NCBI RefSeq assembly: GCF_900102855.1
Contig: NZ_FMWD01000004.1
Span: forward strand, 73,036 to 137,035
Source of the DNA: Thiohalomonas denitrificans
GTDB taxonomy: Bacteria > Pseudomonadota > Gammaproteobacteria > Thiohalomonadales > Thiohalomonadaceae
DNA length: 64,000 bases
Direction: 5' to 3'
Each line of letters opens with the position of its first letter. Within the stretch, counting starts at the first letter, position 1. The translations under genes were made by a program, and so were the position numbers. Under the pieces are notes generated by a model. It was not told the origin of the DNA. It saw nothing but the letters and a program-made list of their open reading frames with translations, and searched no databases. Below are positions 55,657 to 64,000 of the stretch, one piece after another.

Positions 55657-57660
55657 ATGGAACTGATCGCGCCACTGCTGGCCTGGATAGAAACCCACTC
55701 CACCTGGGCGGGAGTACTGGTCTTTCTGATCGCCTTCTCGGAATCGCTTGCGGTCGTCGGGCTGTTTCTGCCGGGTGCGATGCTGATGTTCGGGATCGGT
55801 GCTTTGGTCGGTAGCGGAAGTCTCGAGTTCTGGCCAACCCTTGCCTGGGCGGCGGCGGGCGCCATTGCCGGCGATGGTGTCAGCTTCTGGCTGGGGCGGT
55901 ACTTCCACGAGGGGCTGAAAACACAATGGCCATTCCGGACCCATCCCGAATTCATTGAGAACGCCACCGGTTTCTTTCAGCGCCACGGCGGAAAGAGCAT
56001 CCTCTTGGGCCGTTTTATCGGCCCCATCCGACCCATCATTCCTGCGGTGGCAGGCATGATGGACATGCCCGTCGGCCGTTTTTTTGCCGTTAATGTAGTC
56101 TCCGGAATCCTGTGGGCGCCCGCCTATGTGCTTCCCGGAGTGGTGTTCGCCGCCACCCTGGGACTGGCTGCCGAAGTGGCCATGCGCCTCGCGGCCCTGA
56201 TCGTCTTGCTGCTGACTCTGCTCCTGTTCACCTTCTGGGTAGCCAAGCACACCTTCCGTTGGCTTCACCCGAAAGCGCACGCGATGATCGCCGCCCTGCT
56301 CGGCTGGAGTCAGCGCCATCCCTACGCCGGACGTCTGCCCACAGCCCTGCTCGACCCCCATCACCCGGAAGGCAAGGCGCTGACGCTGCTGGCCTTTCTG
56401 CTTCTGGGGGCGGTGGCGGGGTTCGTGACGCTCTTTCCATTCAGCGGCGAGGAGGGATGGTTTCCGAACCTCGACTCCTATGTTTTCCACTCACTGCAGG
56501 AGTTGCGCACACCGGTGATGGACCGGCTGATGGTGGCGACGACCGAGCTGGGCGATGGCCGGGTTCTGGTGCCACTTTTCATGGTCGTTCTGGCTTGGCT
56601 GCTGCTGCGAGGCCGGATCAGTGCCGCCGCCCACTGGGCTGCCGTCGGAACCTTTACGCTGGTAGCCAATTACGGCCTCAAGGCGTTTACGGCGCTGCAA
56701 AGACCGACCGAAATCTACCAGGGCGTCTTCGGTTACAGCTTTCCAAGCGGCCATGCGCTCAGCAGCACGGCCCTGCTCGGTTTTCTTTCCGTATTAATCG
56801 GACGCGAACTGCCGGAACGGAGCCGATGGCTGGCTTATGCGGTGGCGGCACTTCTGGTCATCCCCATCGCCTTTTCCAGGCTCTACCTGGGCGTGCACTG
56901 GCTCACCGATGTACTCGGGGGCCTCACATTGGGGCTGGCCTGGGTCGCTCTGGTGGGCATCGCCTACCGCCGCCATCCGGCTGGACACCTCTCCCCCGGC
57001 GCGCTCGGAATCGTTGCGCTGGGCGCCCTGGCTATTGCGGGCACCTGGAACATCGCCAGCCATCACAGGGAGGACCTGATCCTCTATGCGAAAACACCCG
57101 ACACGCAGCAGATCGCTTTCACTGACTGGCAATCGGGCGCATGGCGACAACTTCCCGCCTTTCGTGCCGAACTGCGAGGCGTTCGGCGCCATCCGCTGAC
57201 GCTGCAGTATGCCGGGGATTTGCAGAATCTCCGCGACCGGTTGCAGAGCGTCGGATGGCAGCCCCCCACCCCACTGACCGGGTTATCCTGGCTGCGCTGG
57301 CTCAGCGATGTCCCGCTCGGTTCGGTCCCGGTTCTGCCGCAGGTTCACAAGGGGCTGAACGAAAGCCTGTTATTGATCCGGAATGGTGGAGCGGAGTGCC
57401 CTCTCAAGGCACTTCGGCTGTGGCCAAGCCATGTGTCTCTCGAACCACGGGGCCTGCCGCTGTGGGAGGGCAACGTTTCCTGCCTGATGGAAACTTCTAT
57501 TCCCGCGATAACGGTACCTGTAACCGGAACCCGCTTTGGGGCACCCCTGGAAGAGTTGGCCGGAACACTCGACCAGCTCGAACTGCCTTTCCGAACCGTC
57601 AACAGGGAGATTACCGCAAAAGACTGGAAAGGGCATGTACTGCTAATCCGTTCCCCCTGA
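55657..57660 (+). CDS. Bifunctional DedA family/PAP2 phosphatase/LssY C-terminal protein
   Basis: A 667-residue inner-membrane protein fusing three parts: an N-terminal DedA (SNARE-associated) domain with GRFIGPIRPIIPAVAGMM near residue 130; a PAP2 lipid phosphatase domain with KAFTALQRPTE, YSFPSGHALSSTA and SRLYLGVHWLTDVLGG, the three catalytic motifs, between about 350 and 425; and a soluble LssY-type C-terminal domain from about 480. DedA proteins move lipids such as undecaprenyl phosphate, so the fusion may couple flipping with dephosphorylation. This arrangement is known in proteobacteria. Confidence 0.92.
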   Translation: MELIAPLLAWIETHSTWAGVLVFLIAFSESLAVVGLFLPGAMLMFGIGALVGSGSLEFWPTLAWAAAGAIAGDGVSFWLGRYFHEGLKTQWPFRTHPEFIENATGFFQRHGGKSILLGRFIGPIRPIIPAVAGMMDMPVGRFFAVNVVSGILWAPAYVLPGVVFAATLGLAAEVAMRLAALIVLLLTLLLFTFWVAKHTFRWLHPKAHAMIAALLGWSQRHPYAGRLPTALLDPHHPEGKALTLLAFLLLGAVAGFVTLFPFSGEEGWFPNLDSYVFHSLQELRTPVMDRLMVATTELGDGRVLVPLFMVVLAWLLLRGRISAAAHWAAVGTFTLVANYGLKAFTALQRPTEIYQGVFGYSFPSGHALSSTALLGFLSVLIGRELPERSRWLAYAVAALLVIPIAFSRLYLGVHWLTDVLGGLTLGLAWVALVGIAYRRHPAGHLSPGALGIVALGALAIAGTWNIASHHREDLILYAKTPDTQQIAFTDWQSGAWRQLPAFRAELRGVRRHPLTLQYAGDLQNLRDRLQSVGWQPPTPLTGLSWLRWLSDVPLGSVPVLPQVHKGLNESLLLIRNGGAECPLKALRLWPSHVSLEPRGLPLWEGNVSCLMETSIPAITVPVTGTRFGAPLEELAGTLDQLELPFRTVNREITAKDWKGHVLLIRSP

Positions 57661-57707
57661 TCCCGTTCAGGTCGAGCTGTTTTGCAACCCGGAAAAATGG
57701 ATCTATC

Positions 57708-58298
57708 TCAAGAAGCGCCCGAGGCGATGGCGTTCTGGATTTCGCTAAGGCGCCAATAGGAATCGTCGCTTTCCAGAAGCCGCTGTTTGCGGGAAAGGGC
57801 AAGGGGCAGAATTTCGGCCAACCGGCCCGCAACCCAAGCTGCATCGTCGAAGTGACGCGGCAGCGTGATATAGGGATGATCCAGCTGGTCGATGATCCCG
57901 TGTAGCAACTCCGCAAGGGGAGCAAACCGCGACGGTACGGGCGCGGACTCGGCCGCGGGCAGCCAGGAAACTTCCGCCATCACCAGCTGATCGGGCATTA
58001 CGCGGGTGGAAAGGATACGAAACCGGCGCTCGCCACGAACCGTAATCCCCAGCAACTTGTCGGGCCGGCGCTCCCAGTACGTGATCCGCACCAGCATGCC
58101 GATGTTATGGGTTTCAGCCGCCTCGCCCACCTCCCCGCCCTGCCGGATCAGTGCCACACCAAAACCGGAGTCATCGCGCAGACAGCGGCTGACCATGTCC
58201 AGGTAACGGGGCTCGAAGAGTCGTAGCGTCAGCGGACCGCCGGGAAACAGTACCGTATGGAGGGGAAACAGCGGAATTTCATTCGCCTCACCCGACAT
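57708..58298 (-). CDS. LON peptidase N-terminal-domain protein
   Basis: A 196-residue protein containing the Lon N-terminal substrate-binding fold without protease or ATPase parts: IPLFPLHTVLFPGGPLTLRL and FEPRYLDMVSRCLRDDSGFG are typical. Stand-alone LON-domain proteins are widespread and of unclear function. It lies 6 bp downstream of ubiX and is convergent with the DedA-PAP2 gene. Confidence 0.93.
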   Translation of the reverse strand: MSGEANEIPLFPLHTVLFPGGPLTLRLFEPRYLDMVSRCLRDDSGFGVALIRQGGEVGEAAETHNIGMLVRITYWERRPDKLLGITVRGERRFRILSTRVMPDQLVMAEVSWLPAAESAPVPSRFAPLAELLHGIIDQLDHPYITLPRHFDDAAWVAGRLAEILPLALSRKQRLLESDDSYWRLSEIQNAIASGAS

Positions 58299-58304
58299 TT
58301 TGCC

Positions 58305-58925
58305 TCAGCCCGGTTTGCCGCGGTAACCCCAGCGGGGCACCAACGCATGTTCAACATCGATGTGGTCAAGTACACGCCCCACCACAAAATCGACCAGGTC
58401 TTCGATGGATTTCGGGTGGTGATAAAAACCGGGTGCGGCCGGCATGATGGTCACACCGAGCCGGGAGAGATTCAGCATATGTTCCAGGTGGATCGCCGAC
58501 AGGGGCGCCTCCCGCGGCACCAGCACAAGCCGGCGACGCTCTTTGAGTACGACATCCGCAGCACGCTCGATGAGGTTGTTGCTGGCGCCCGTGGCGATCG
58601 CCGAAAGTGTGCCGGTGGAACAGGGACACACCACCATCGAATCCGGTGCCGCCGACCCACTCGCCACCGGCGCCATCCACTGCTCCCGCCCGAATACCTG
58701 AAGCTGATCCGGAGCAGCCCCGAAACGCTCCGAAAGGAATCCCTGCATCGCGGCTGGCGTTCCAGGCAGGTCCAGATCCGTCTCGGTTGCGATCACCACC
58801 TGTGCCGGCGGGGATACCATCAGATAGACCGGACGGCCACTTTGAATCAGGCACTCCAGCAGCCGCAGACCGTACACGGCCCCGGATGCCCCGGTGATCG
58901 CCAGCGTCACCGCCTTGCGGCTCAC
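58305..58925 (-). CDS. ubiX: Flavin prenyltransferase UbiX
   Basis: A 206-residue enzyme that prenylates FMN to make the cofactor of UbiD decarboxylase in ubiquinone synthesis. Motifs: [58 protein letters not shown] and [20 protein letters not shown]. Length and order are normal. The next gene on the strand, the LON protein, is 6 bp away. A palindromic repeat lies between mpl and this gene. Confidence 0.96.
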   Translation of the reverse strand: MSRKAVTLAITGASGAVYGLRLLECLIQSGRPVYLMVSPPAQVVIATETDLDLPGTPAAMQGFLSERFGAAPDQLQVFGREQWMAPVASGSAAPDSMVVCPCSTGTLSAIATGASNNLIERAADVVLKERRRLVLVPREAPLSAIHLEHMLNLSRLGVTIMPAAPGFYHHPKSIEDLVDFVVGRVLDHIDVEHALVPRWGYRGKPG

Positions 58926-59051
58926 AGCGGCTCTCCATCAAAAACACTACCGCAGAGGCGCTGAAACCCGAAGACTGCTGGAGGAACTGCGATCTCGGTG
59001 ATCGATACAGGCATCGCGACTCCAGTGAATATAAAGGACAGGCTGCCAGGA

Positions 59052-59180
59052 GCCTGTCCGAGAACATCGTGCTTATTGTAAGTTGGGGTGAGTTATGCGA
59101 ACCCCAACGCTGATTTTGTTGGGCTTCGTTCCTCAGCGCCAACCTACATTTTGGAGCCCATTGCTAATTCTCGGACAGGC
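59052..59180. repeat. 129-bp palindromic element between ubiX and mpl
   Basis: The outer 13 bases, GCCTGTCCGAGAA and TTCTCGGACAGGC, are perfect inverted repeats, with inner inverted segments GTAAGTTGGGG and GCCAACCTACA. Only the left-end motif recurs, in altered form, at 63922-63936. It ends 2 bp before the mpl stop codon. Confidence 0.75.
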
Positions 59181-59182
59181 CC

Positions 59183-60559
59183 CTAGCTGCGTCTCTGCGG
59201 CATCGCCGTTTTTTCCAGTGCACTCAAAAGACGTTCATGGATGCCGCCAAAGGCGCCGTTGCTCATAACGAGAATCTGGTCGCCGGGACGAGCCTCAGCC
59301 ACCAAATCTCTAATAATAGCTTCTATCTCGTCGTAGACGGCGGCCCCGGCTTTGAGGGGCCGGAGCATCGAGGCCGGGTCCCAGCCCAGGTCGGCCGGTT
59401 TGTAGAGATAGATCCGGTCGGCCTGCCGCAACGACTCGCCCAGAGCATCCCGATGCACGCCCATACGCATGGTGTTGGAGCGCGGTTCGAGCACCGCATG
59501 AATACGGGCCTCGCCCACCTTGCGGCGCAGTCCCTCCAGTGTGGTGGTGATGGCGGTGGGATGGTGGGCGAAGTCGTCGTAGACCGTAACTCCGGCCACC
59601 TCGCCGCGTAACTCCATGCGCCGTTTGACACTCTTGAAGCCCGCCAGGGCTTCGATGGCCTGGGCCGGCGGTACGCCGGCATGACGTGCGGCACCGATCG
59701 CCGTAAGGGCATTGGCCACGTTGTGTTCACCCTGCAGTTCCCAGGCGACGCTCCCCTGTGACCGGCCCTTCCAGAGCACCTCGAAACAACTGCCGTCGGT
59801 GACGCTGTTCCGCGCCATCCAGCCCTCATCCGAACCGATAGACTCCACCGGTGTCCAGCAACCCATTTCCAGCATTTCGCCGATATTGCGTTCACGATCA
59901 GGGGCCAGGATCAGCCCTTCTCCGGGTACGGTCCGCACCAGATGGTGGAACTGCCGCTGAATGGCAGCCAGATCCGGAAAAATATCGGCGTGGTCATATT
60001 CCAGGTTGTTCAGGATGAGAGTGCGTGGACGGTAGTGGACGAATTTGGAGCGCTTGTCGAAAAAGGCGGTATCGTACTCATCGGCTTCCACGACGAAAAA
60101 GGGTGTGTCACCTGCGCGTGCCGAAATGCCGAAGTTTTGCGGCACGCCACCGATTAGAAATCCGGGCGCCAGTCCGGCCTCTTCCAGTATCCATGCGAGC
60201 ATGGCCGAGGTGGTGGTCTTGCCGTGGGTACCGGCTACCGCGAGCACCCACGCATCCCGCAGCAGGTTTTCTCCAAGCCACTGGGGACCCGAGGTGTACG
60301 GAAGATTGCGGTTAAGCACGTACTCCACGGCCGGATTCCCACGTGACAGGGCGTTGCCGATCACGACCTGGTCAACGCCGGCCGGAATACCTGCCGGGTC
60401 CCACCCTTGGGTGAGGGCAATCCCCTGCTCTTCCAGCTGCGTACTCATCGGCGGATAGACACCGGCGTCCTGCCCGCTGACCGAATGCCCCATCTGACGG
60501 GCGAGCAGGGCGATACCGCCCATGAAGGTACCGCAAATACCGAGGATATGAATATGCAT
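59183..60559 (-). CDS. mpl: UDP-N-acetylmuramate:L-alanyl-gamma-D-glutamyl-meso-diaminopimelate ligase
   Basis: A 458-residue Mur-ligase family enzyme that reattaches recycled tripeptide to UDP-MurNAc. It has HILGICGTFMGGIALLARQM at the N-terminus, the ATP motif VAGTHGKTTTSAM, VVEADEYDTAFFDKRSKFVH typical of Mpl, LEYDHADIFPDLAAIQRQFH, and VYDDFAHHPTAITTTLEGLR. It belongs to murein recycling in the cytosol. It is upstream of ubiX on the same strand with an intervening repeat. Confidence 0.96.
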   Translation of the reverse strand: MHIHILGICGTFMGGIALLARQMGHSVSGQDAGVYPPMSTQLEEQGIALTQGWDPAGIPAGVDQVVIGNALSRGNPAVEYVLNRNLPYTSGPQWLGENLLRDAWVLAVAGTHGKTTTSAMLAWILEEAGLAPGFLIGGVPQNFGISARAGDTPFFVVEADEYDTAFFDKRSKFVHYRPRTLILNNLEYDHADIFPDLAAIQRQFHHLVRTVPGEGLILAPDRERNIGEMLEMGCWTPVESIGSDEGWMARNSVTDGSCFEVLWKGRSQGSVAWELQGEHNVANALTAIGAARHAGVPPAQAIEALAGFKSVKRRMELRGEVAGVTVYDDFAHHPTAITTTLEGLRRKVGEARIHAVLEPRSNTMRMGVHRDALGESLRQADRIYLYKPADLGWDPASMLRPLKAGAAVYDEIEAIIRDLVAEARPGDQILVMSNGAFGGIHERLLSALEKTAMPQRRS

Positions 60560-60681
60560 GCCGTTAGCCTGAATGATTCACTACAAAGAGGGAAGCCCGC
60601 TTCGTGAACTGCTGCTCATGCTGCTCTGCGGTTCTGCACTCTCCTGAGCGTCGTTGCAGTGAAATGGCGGGGTCATCCGGG

Positions 60682-61227
60682 TTACGGCGCCGGAGTAATG
60701 GCGCCGGCGAGAGCGAACGAGACCAAAATATAACCGAGCGCTGCAACCAGGCCCATGCTGGACGAAATCCCCAACGCGTGCCGAAAGATATGACCGGCCA
60801 GTGCGATATTCCACCCGAGAACCAGCAAGGAAAGCAGTCCCGGCAGGGCCCGCTGCGCCTCCGGAACCGCAAAAAACCAGGCGGTCAGCGGAATCGCGAG
60901 TGCCCCCAACAGCACCTCGCAGCCCGCCAGAGCGGTCAACGTCTGGATCGCCCGCGCACGAAGTCCGCGCAGGCCAAGCAGGGCATGCACGAAAATCACT
61001 ACCATCACCGTGCCGGCAAGCGCCGAAGCGAGAGCCATCCCCGGGGCCAGGCTGAAGGCGCCCAGCCCCACCCCGACGGCCCAGTGCAGAAGCAGAATCG
61101 GTGCCAGCAGAAAGTTGGAGGCAGGCAGAATCTGCGGTCCCGCGCGCAACCGCATGATGCTCCAGAATGTCTCAATCAGTGCCTGCATCGGCTCCGGTGG
61201 CTCCAGCAAAAGTTCGGCCGTCATCAT
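60682..61227 (-). CDS. Hypothetical integral membrane protein, about five helices
   Basis: A 181-residue protein with an N-terminal soluble stretch and five hydrophobic segments (examples: LLAPILLLHWAVGVGLGAF, ALAGTVMVVIFVHALLGL, LGYILVSFALAGAIT). The stretch MRLRAGPQILPASNFLLAP resembles small membrane proteins of the Yip1 class but is not diagnostic. It is divergent from rnd with 122 bp between, and upstream of mpl. No function can be assigned. Confidence 0.7.
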   Translation of the reverse strand: MMTAELLLEPPEPMQALIETFWSIMRLRAGPQILPASNFLLAPILLLHWAVGVGLGAFSLAPGMALASALAGTVMVVIFVHALLGLRGLRARAIQTLTALAGCEVLLGALAIPLTAWFFAVPEAQRALPGLLSLLVLGWNIALAGHIFRHALGISSSMGLVAALGYILVSFALAGAITPAP

Positions 61228-61349
61228 AGCCGCAGCACAAAGTCGGCATCAATGCCGATTCGGGGTCCGGAACCGCGCCATTACCCCTGTTCGAGTCCTA
61301 ACACCAATATTCCGTATAATGCGGTATCCACTTATCAGGCGGGGCCCCA

Positions 61350-62507
61350 ATGACCGATCGCTACATCGACACTCCGGAAGGGCTGGAAGAGCTCTGTAAT
61401 GAGCTCGGCGGCAGCCAATGGCTGACGCTGGACACGGAGTTCATTCGTGAAAAGACCTATTACCCGCGCCTCTGCCTGCTGCAGGTTGCCAATGAATCCG
61501 TGGTCGCCTGCGTGGACCCGCTGGCTCTCGCCAACCTCGATCCACTGCTCGACGTTCTCTACGACCCGGCCATCACCAAGGTTTTGCACGCCGCTCACCA
61601 GGATCTGGAAATCCTCTTCGGGCTGAGGGGAACGGTCCCGGCACCGATTTTCGATACCCAAATCGCCGCCACCGTACTGGGCGGAGGTGACCAGATCGGC
61701 TACGGTAACCTGGTAAAGACGGAACTCGGCATCGAACTCGAAAAGGCACATGCCCGTGCCGATTGGTGCCGGCGCCCGCTCGAGCAGGACCAGATCAAGT
61801 ACGCCGCCGATGATGTGCGTTACCTGCGCGATATCTACCACCGCCAGTTCGCGCAGCTGGTGGAACTCGATCGCGAAGAGTGGCTGATCGACGATTTTGC
61901 CACCCTCTCCGATCCGGAGCGCTACACCAACTCCCCCGAACAGGCCTGGCAGCGCATCAAAGGCGCGGGCCGACTGAAGGGTGTGCAACTCGCGGTGCTA
62001 CAGCAACTCGCAGCATGGCGGGAGCAGCGGGCCGTTGCCGCCGACCGTCCCCGCCGGTGGATTGTGGCCGATGCTATTCTGCTGGATATCGCCCGCCACA
62101 TGCCGGATAGCCTCACCAAGCTGGAACGCATCCGCGGGGTGGAGGAAAAACTGATCAAGCGCGATGGCCAGGTACTGCTGGAGCGGGTCGCATCGGGACG
62201 AAAGGCTCCGCGCGACACCTGGCCTGAAGTGAAGGAGGGTCCCCGCCTGGCCCCGGAACAGGACGAGGTGGTCGATACCCTTATGGCAGTACTTCGCGCT
62301 CGCTGTCGAGCCCGTCAGGTGAGCCCCGCCGCCGTCGCCAACCGCCGCGATCTCGAACGGCTGGTCCTGGGTGAACGCGATCTGCCACTGCTGCGGGGCT
62401 GGCGGCACGCAGTAGCAGGTGCAGACCTGCAAGCCATGCTCGAGGGCAGCATGGCACTTTCCATTCAAGAGGGCCGTCTGGCCATCGAGGCCGCCCCCAC
62501 AGCGTAG
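61350..62507 (+). CDS. rnd: Ribonuclease D
   Basis: A 385-residue 3'-5' exonuclease that trims tRNA and other stable RNA ends. DEDD motifs are present: LDTEFIREKTYYPRLCLLQV (D and E), VLHAAHQDLEIL (D), and YAADDVRYL (Y and D). An HRDC domain (residues about 205-290) follows. Length is normal. The ATG lies 122 bp from the divergent membrane protein; a short direct-repeat remnant and then the phospholipase D gene follow. Confidence 0.97.
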   Translation: MTDRYIDTPEGLEELCNELGGSQWLTLDTEFIREKTYYPRLCLLQVANESVVACVDPLALANLDPLLDVLYDPAITKVLHAAHQDLEILFGLRGTVPAPIFDTQIAATVLGGGDQIGYGNLVKTELGIELEKAHARADWCRRPLEQDQIKYAADDVRYLRDIYHRQFAQLVELDREEWLIDDFATLSDPERYTNSPEQAWQRIKGAGRLKGVQLAVLQQLAAWREQRAVAADRPRRWIVADAILLDIARHMPDSLTKLERIRGVEEKLIKRDGQVLLERVASGRKAPRDTWPEVKEGPRLAPEQDEVVDTLMAVLRARCRARQVSPAAVANRRDLERLVLGERDLPLLRGWRHAVAGADLQAMLEGSMALSIQEGRLAIEAAPTA

Positions 62508-62587
62508 GTCTGGAGGTTTTCATCGCCAAGGACACGGAGAAAGGCTGTGGTTATCTGTAGTTTCCGACCTGGAGCACGGGAGGGGAA

Positions 62588-63742
62588 GTGAAAGCGAGAA
62601 CCTACCGCTATCCATGGAGGGACGGGAATCGGTTTCGACTACTGGTGGATGGTGCGCATTTTTTCCCGGTCATGCTGCAAGCCATAGATGAGTCCCGGCA
62701 ATACATCCTCTTCGAGATGTACCTGATGGAATCGGGACAAATCGCCAGTCGGTTCATTGATGCATTGAGCCGGGCGACCGAGCGTGGTGTTCGTACCCAC
62801 CTCCTGCTGGATCACTACGGCGCCGGCGAGCTTTCACGCCATGACCGGCGGCGCCTGATTCAGGCCGGTGTTGAACTGGTCTACTACAACCCCGTCAGCT
62901 ACGGCCGTTTTCATGGCAATCTGTTTCGTGATCACCGGAAACTGCTGCTCATCGACGGCCGGCTTGCCTACGTGGGCGGGACCGGCATCACGGATGACTT
63001 CGACCCCTCCCGGCACCCGGAACTGAGCTGGCACGAGACCATGGTCGAGGTGCAGGGCCCCTGCGTAGCCGACTGGCACAATCTGTTTGAGAAGAACCGG
63101 GAGCGCTGGGCCAGCACCCCGCTGGGGATTCAGCTGCCGGTGCCCGAACCGCTTCCGGCCGGCCGGCCGGGACGGGTGGTCATGAATGCGCCAGCCAGAG
63201 CCGAGGTAAAACGTTCTCTCCTGAAGCGGATTCGTGGTGCGAGGCAGCGGGTCTGGATCGCCACTGCCTACTTCATTCCCTCCCGCAAGATCCGCCGGGC
63301 ACTGAGGCGGGCGGTGGCACGCGGGGCAGATGTACGGCTCCTGCTTCCCGGGCCACTCACGGACCTCCCGCCCGTTCGCCACGCCGGGAGGCGCTACTAC
63401 GGCCGCCTGCTCCGCCACGGGGTTCGAATCTTCGAATACCAGCCGCGATTCCTTCACGCCAAGGTATTGATGTGCGACGAATGGGTTTCGATTGGTTCCA
63501 GCAATGTTGATCGCTGGAATTTCAGCTGGAATCTCGAGGCGAACCAGGAGATCGACGATCCCGAACTGCGGGGCGCGGCCGGGGCCATGTTCGAGCGCGA
63601 TTTCCAGGAGAGTTACGAATACAGCTGTGAAGGTTGGTTTGCCCGGCCCTGGTACCGACGGTGGCGAGAGTGGTTCTGGGGGATCATCGAACAGTGGATG
63701 GAGCGCCGCACCCAGCAACGCCGCAACCGGCACGGCCCGTAG
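62588..63742 (+). CDS. Phospholipase D-type protein, probable cardiolipin synthase
   Basis: A 384-residue protein with two HKD motifs: HRKLLLIDG and HAKVLMCD, near residues 118 and 298, which is the bacterial cardiolipin synthase layout. Other matches are YVGGTGITDDFDPS and IGSSNVDRWNFSWNLEANQE. The lack of a clear N-terminal membrane anchor suggests a ClsB/ClsC-type or related enzyme. The GTG start has GGAGGGG just upstream. It is 80 bp downstream of rnd. Confidence 0.9.
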   Translation: MKARTYRYPWRDGNRFRLLVDGAHFFPVMLQAIDESRQYILFEMYLMESGQIASRFIDALSRATERGVRTHLLLDHYGAGELSRHDRRRLIQAGVELVYYNPVSYGRFHGNLFRDHRKLLLIDGRLAYVGGTGITDDFDPSRHPELSWHETMVEVQGPCVADWHNLFEKNRERWASTPLGIQLPVPEPLPAGRPGRVVMNAPARAEVKRSLLKRIRGARQRVWIATAYFIPSRKIRRALRRAVARGADVRLLLPGPLTDLPPVRHAGRRYYGRLLRHGVRIFEYQPRFLHAKVLMCDEWVSIGSSNVDRWNFSWNLEANQEIDDPELRGAAGAMFERDFQESYEYSCEGWFARPWYRRWREWFWGIIEQWMERRTQQRRNRHGP

Positions 63743-63921
63743 GGGCCGGGGCCCGGTATTTACCGCAAAGACCTCTATCGACAAAGCCTCGTACCGACGC
63801 TCCTCACCTGCGCGAGCCAAAAACCGCCGACCTGTCTCCGGGAAACACTCCCAGCCAAACACGCCGGCTGCCCTTGTGAGAACGGCTGGATGTTACCCCT
63901 TTTCCCGATGGGCCATTAGAA

Positions 63922-63936
63922 GCCTATCCGAGAACA
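63922..63936. repeat. Half copy of the 59052 palindromic repeat end
   Basis: GCCTATCCGAGAACA matches the left end of the element at 59052 with one change. No inverted partner is visible before the window ends. Apart from this and the partial frame after it, the stretch from 63743 to 64000 holds no recognisable gene. Confidence 0.5.
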
Positions 63937-63968
63937 GACTGACCTGCTCGGCTCGGGCTCGAAGGCTC

Positions 63969-64000
63969 CTAGCGACCCCGTCCAGACTTTTTCTTGGCAG
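63969..64000 (-). CDS. Possible C-terminal end of a gene entering from the right
   Basis: On the minus strand an open frame enters at the window edge and ends at TAG (63971-63969) after residues reading AKKKSGRGR. Such a basic tail is plausible as a real protein end, but only about ten codons are visible, so nothing can be said about its identity. Confidence 0.3.
   Translation of the reverse strand, partial: AKKKSGRGR

Overview
The window reads as chromosomal DNA of a GC-rich, facultatively anaerobic gammaproteobacterium. Cytochrome cd1 nitrite reductase under a perfect FNR/DNR-type box, a DsrC-like protein, pyruvate:ferredoxin oxidoreductase, a Fur-type iron uptake block, Mpl, RNase D and UbiX together suggest a Chromatiales/Ectothiorhodospiraceae-like sulfur or denitrifying bacterium. 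That placement is inference; no rRNA or tRNA gene is visible to anchor it.

Layout. 1-7.6 kb: end of an old-yellow-enzyme gene, a YceI protein, then a redox module (GltD-like flavoprotein, NifJ, PreA-like protein). 7.8-16.9 kb: a disulfide-type flavoprotein, a formate/nitrite channel, a CheB-CheR-PAS fusion with a PAS histidine kinase, and CorA. 17.4-21.3 kb: a low-homology island with an orphan secreted protein, AT-rich small genes, a broken copy of the corA 3' end and a sulfotransferase. 21.9-25.4 kb: error-prone polymerase DnaE2 carrying two in-frame palindromic insertions and preceded by LexA-like boxes. 25.7-31.6 kb, minus strand: two DUF1538 membrane proteins, a P-II-like protein and two KefB-type antiporters, interrupted by a 342-bp element with perfect 25-bp inverted ends. 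31.8-33.2 kb: AGCS symporter. 33.3-39.1 kb: Fur-box iron region (LbtU-like porin; tonB-exbB-exbD-hemP; TonB-dependent receptor). 39.2-43.8 kb: class II aldolase, thiD, thiE, hemL and a metallo-beta-lactamase-fold hydrolase. 44-48 kb: nirS, a LysR regulator, a DsrC-like protein lacking its penultimate cysteine, and an HPP membrane protein. 48.2-55.1 kb, minus strand: a 2-oxoacid dehydrogenase complex (E1alpha, E1beta, E2, E3), a small unknown and metY. 55.3-63.7 kb: DUF378, a DedA-PAP2 fusion, LON-domain protein, ubiX, mpl, a membrane protein, rnd and a phospholipase D-type synthase.

The most unusual property of the window is its load of short palindromic repeats of at least seven families. 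They lie between genes, inside dnaE2, and at 3' ends where three genes (P-II-like, thiE, E1beta) take their stop codon from the repeat. No CRISPR array, tRNA, rRNA or complete insertion sequence was seen.
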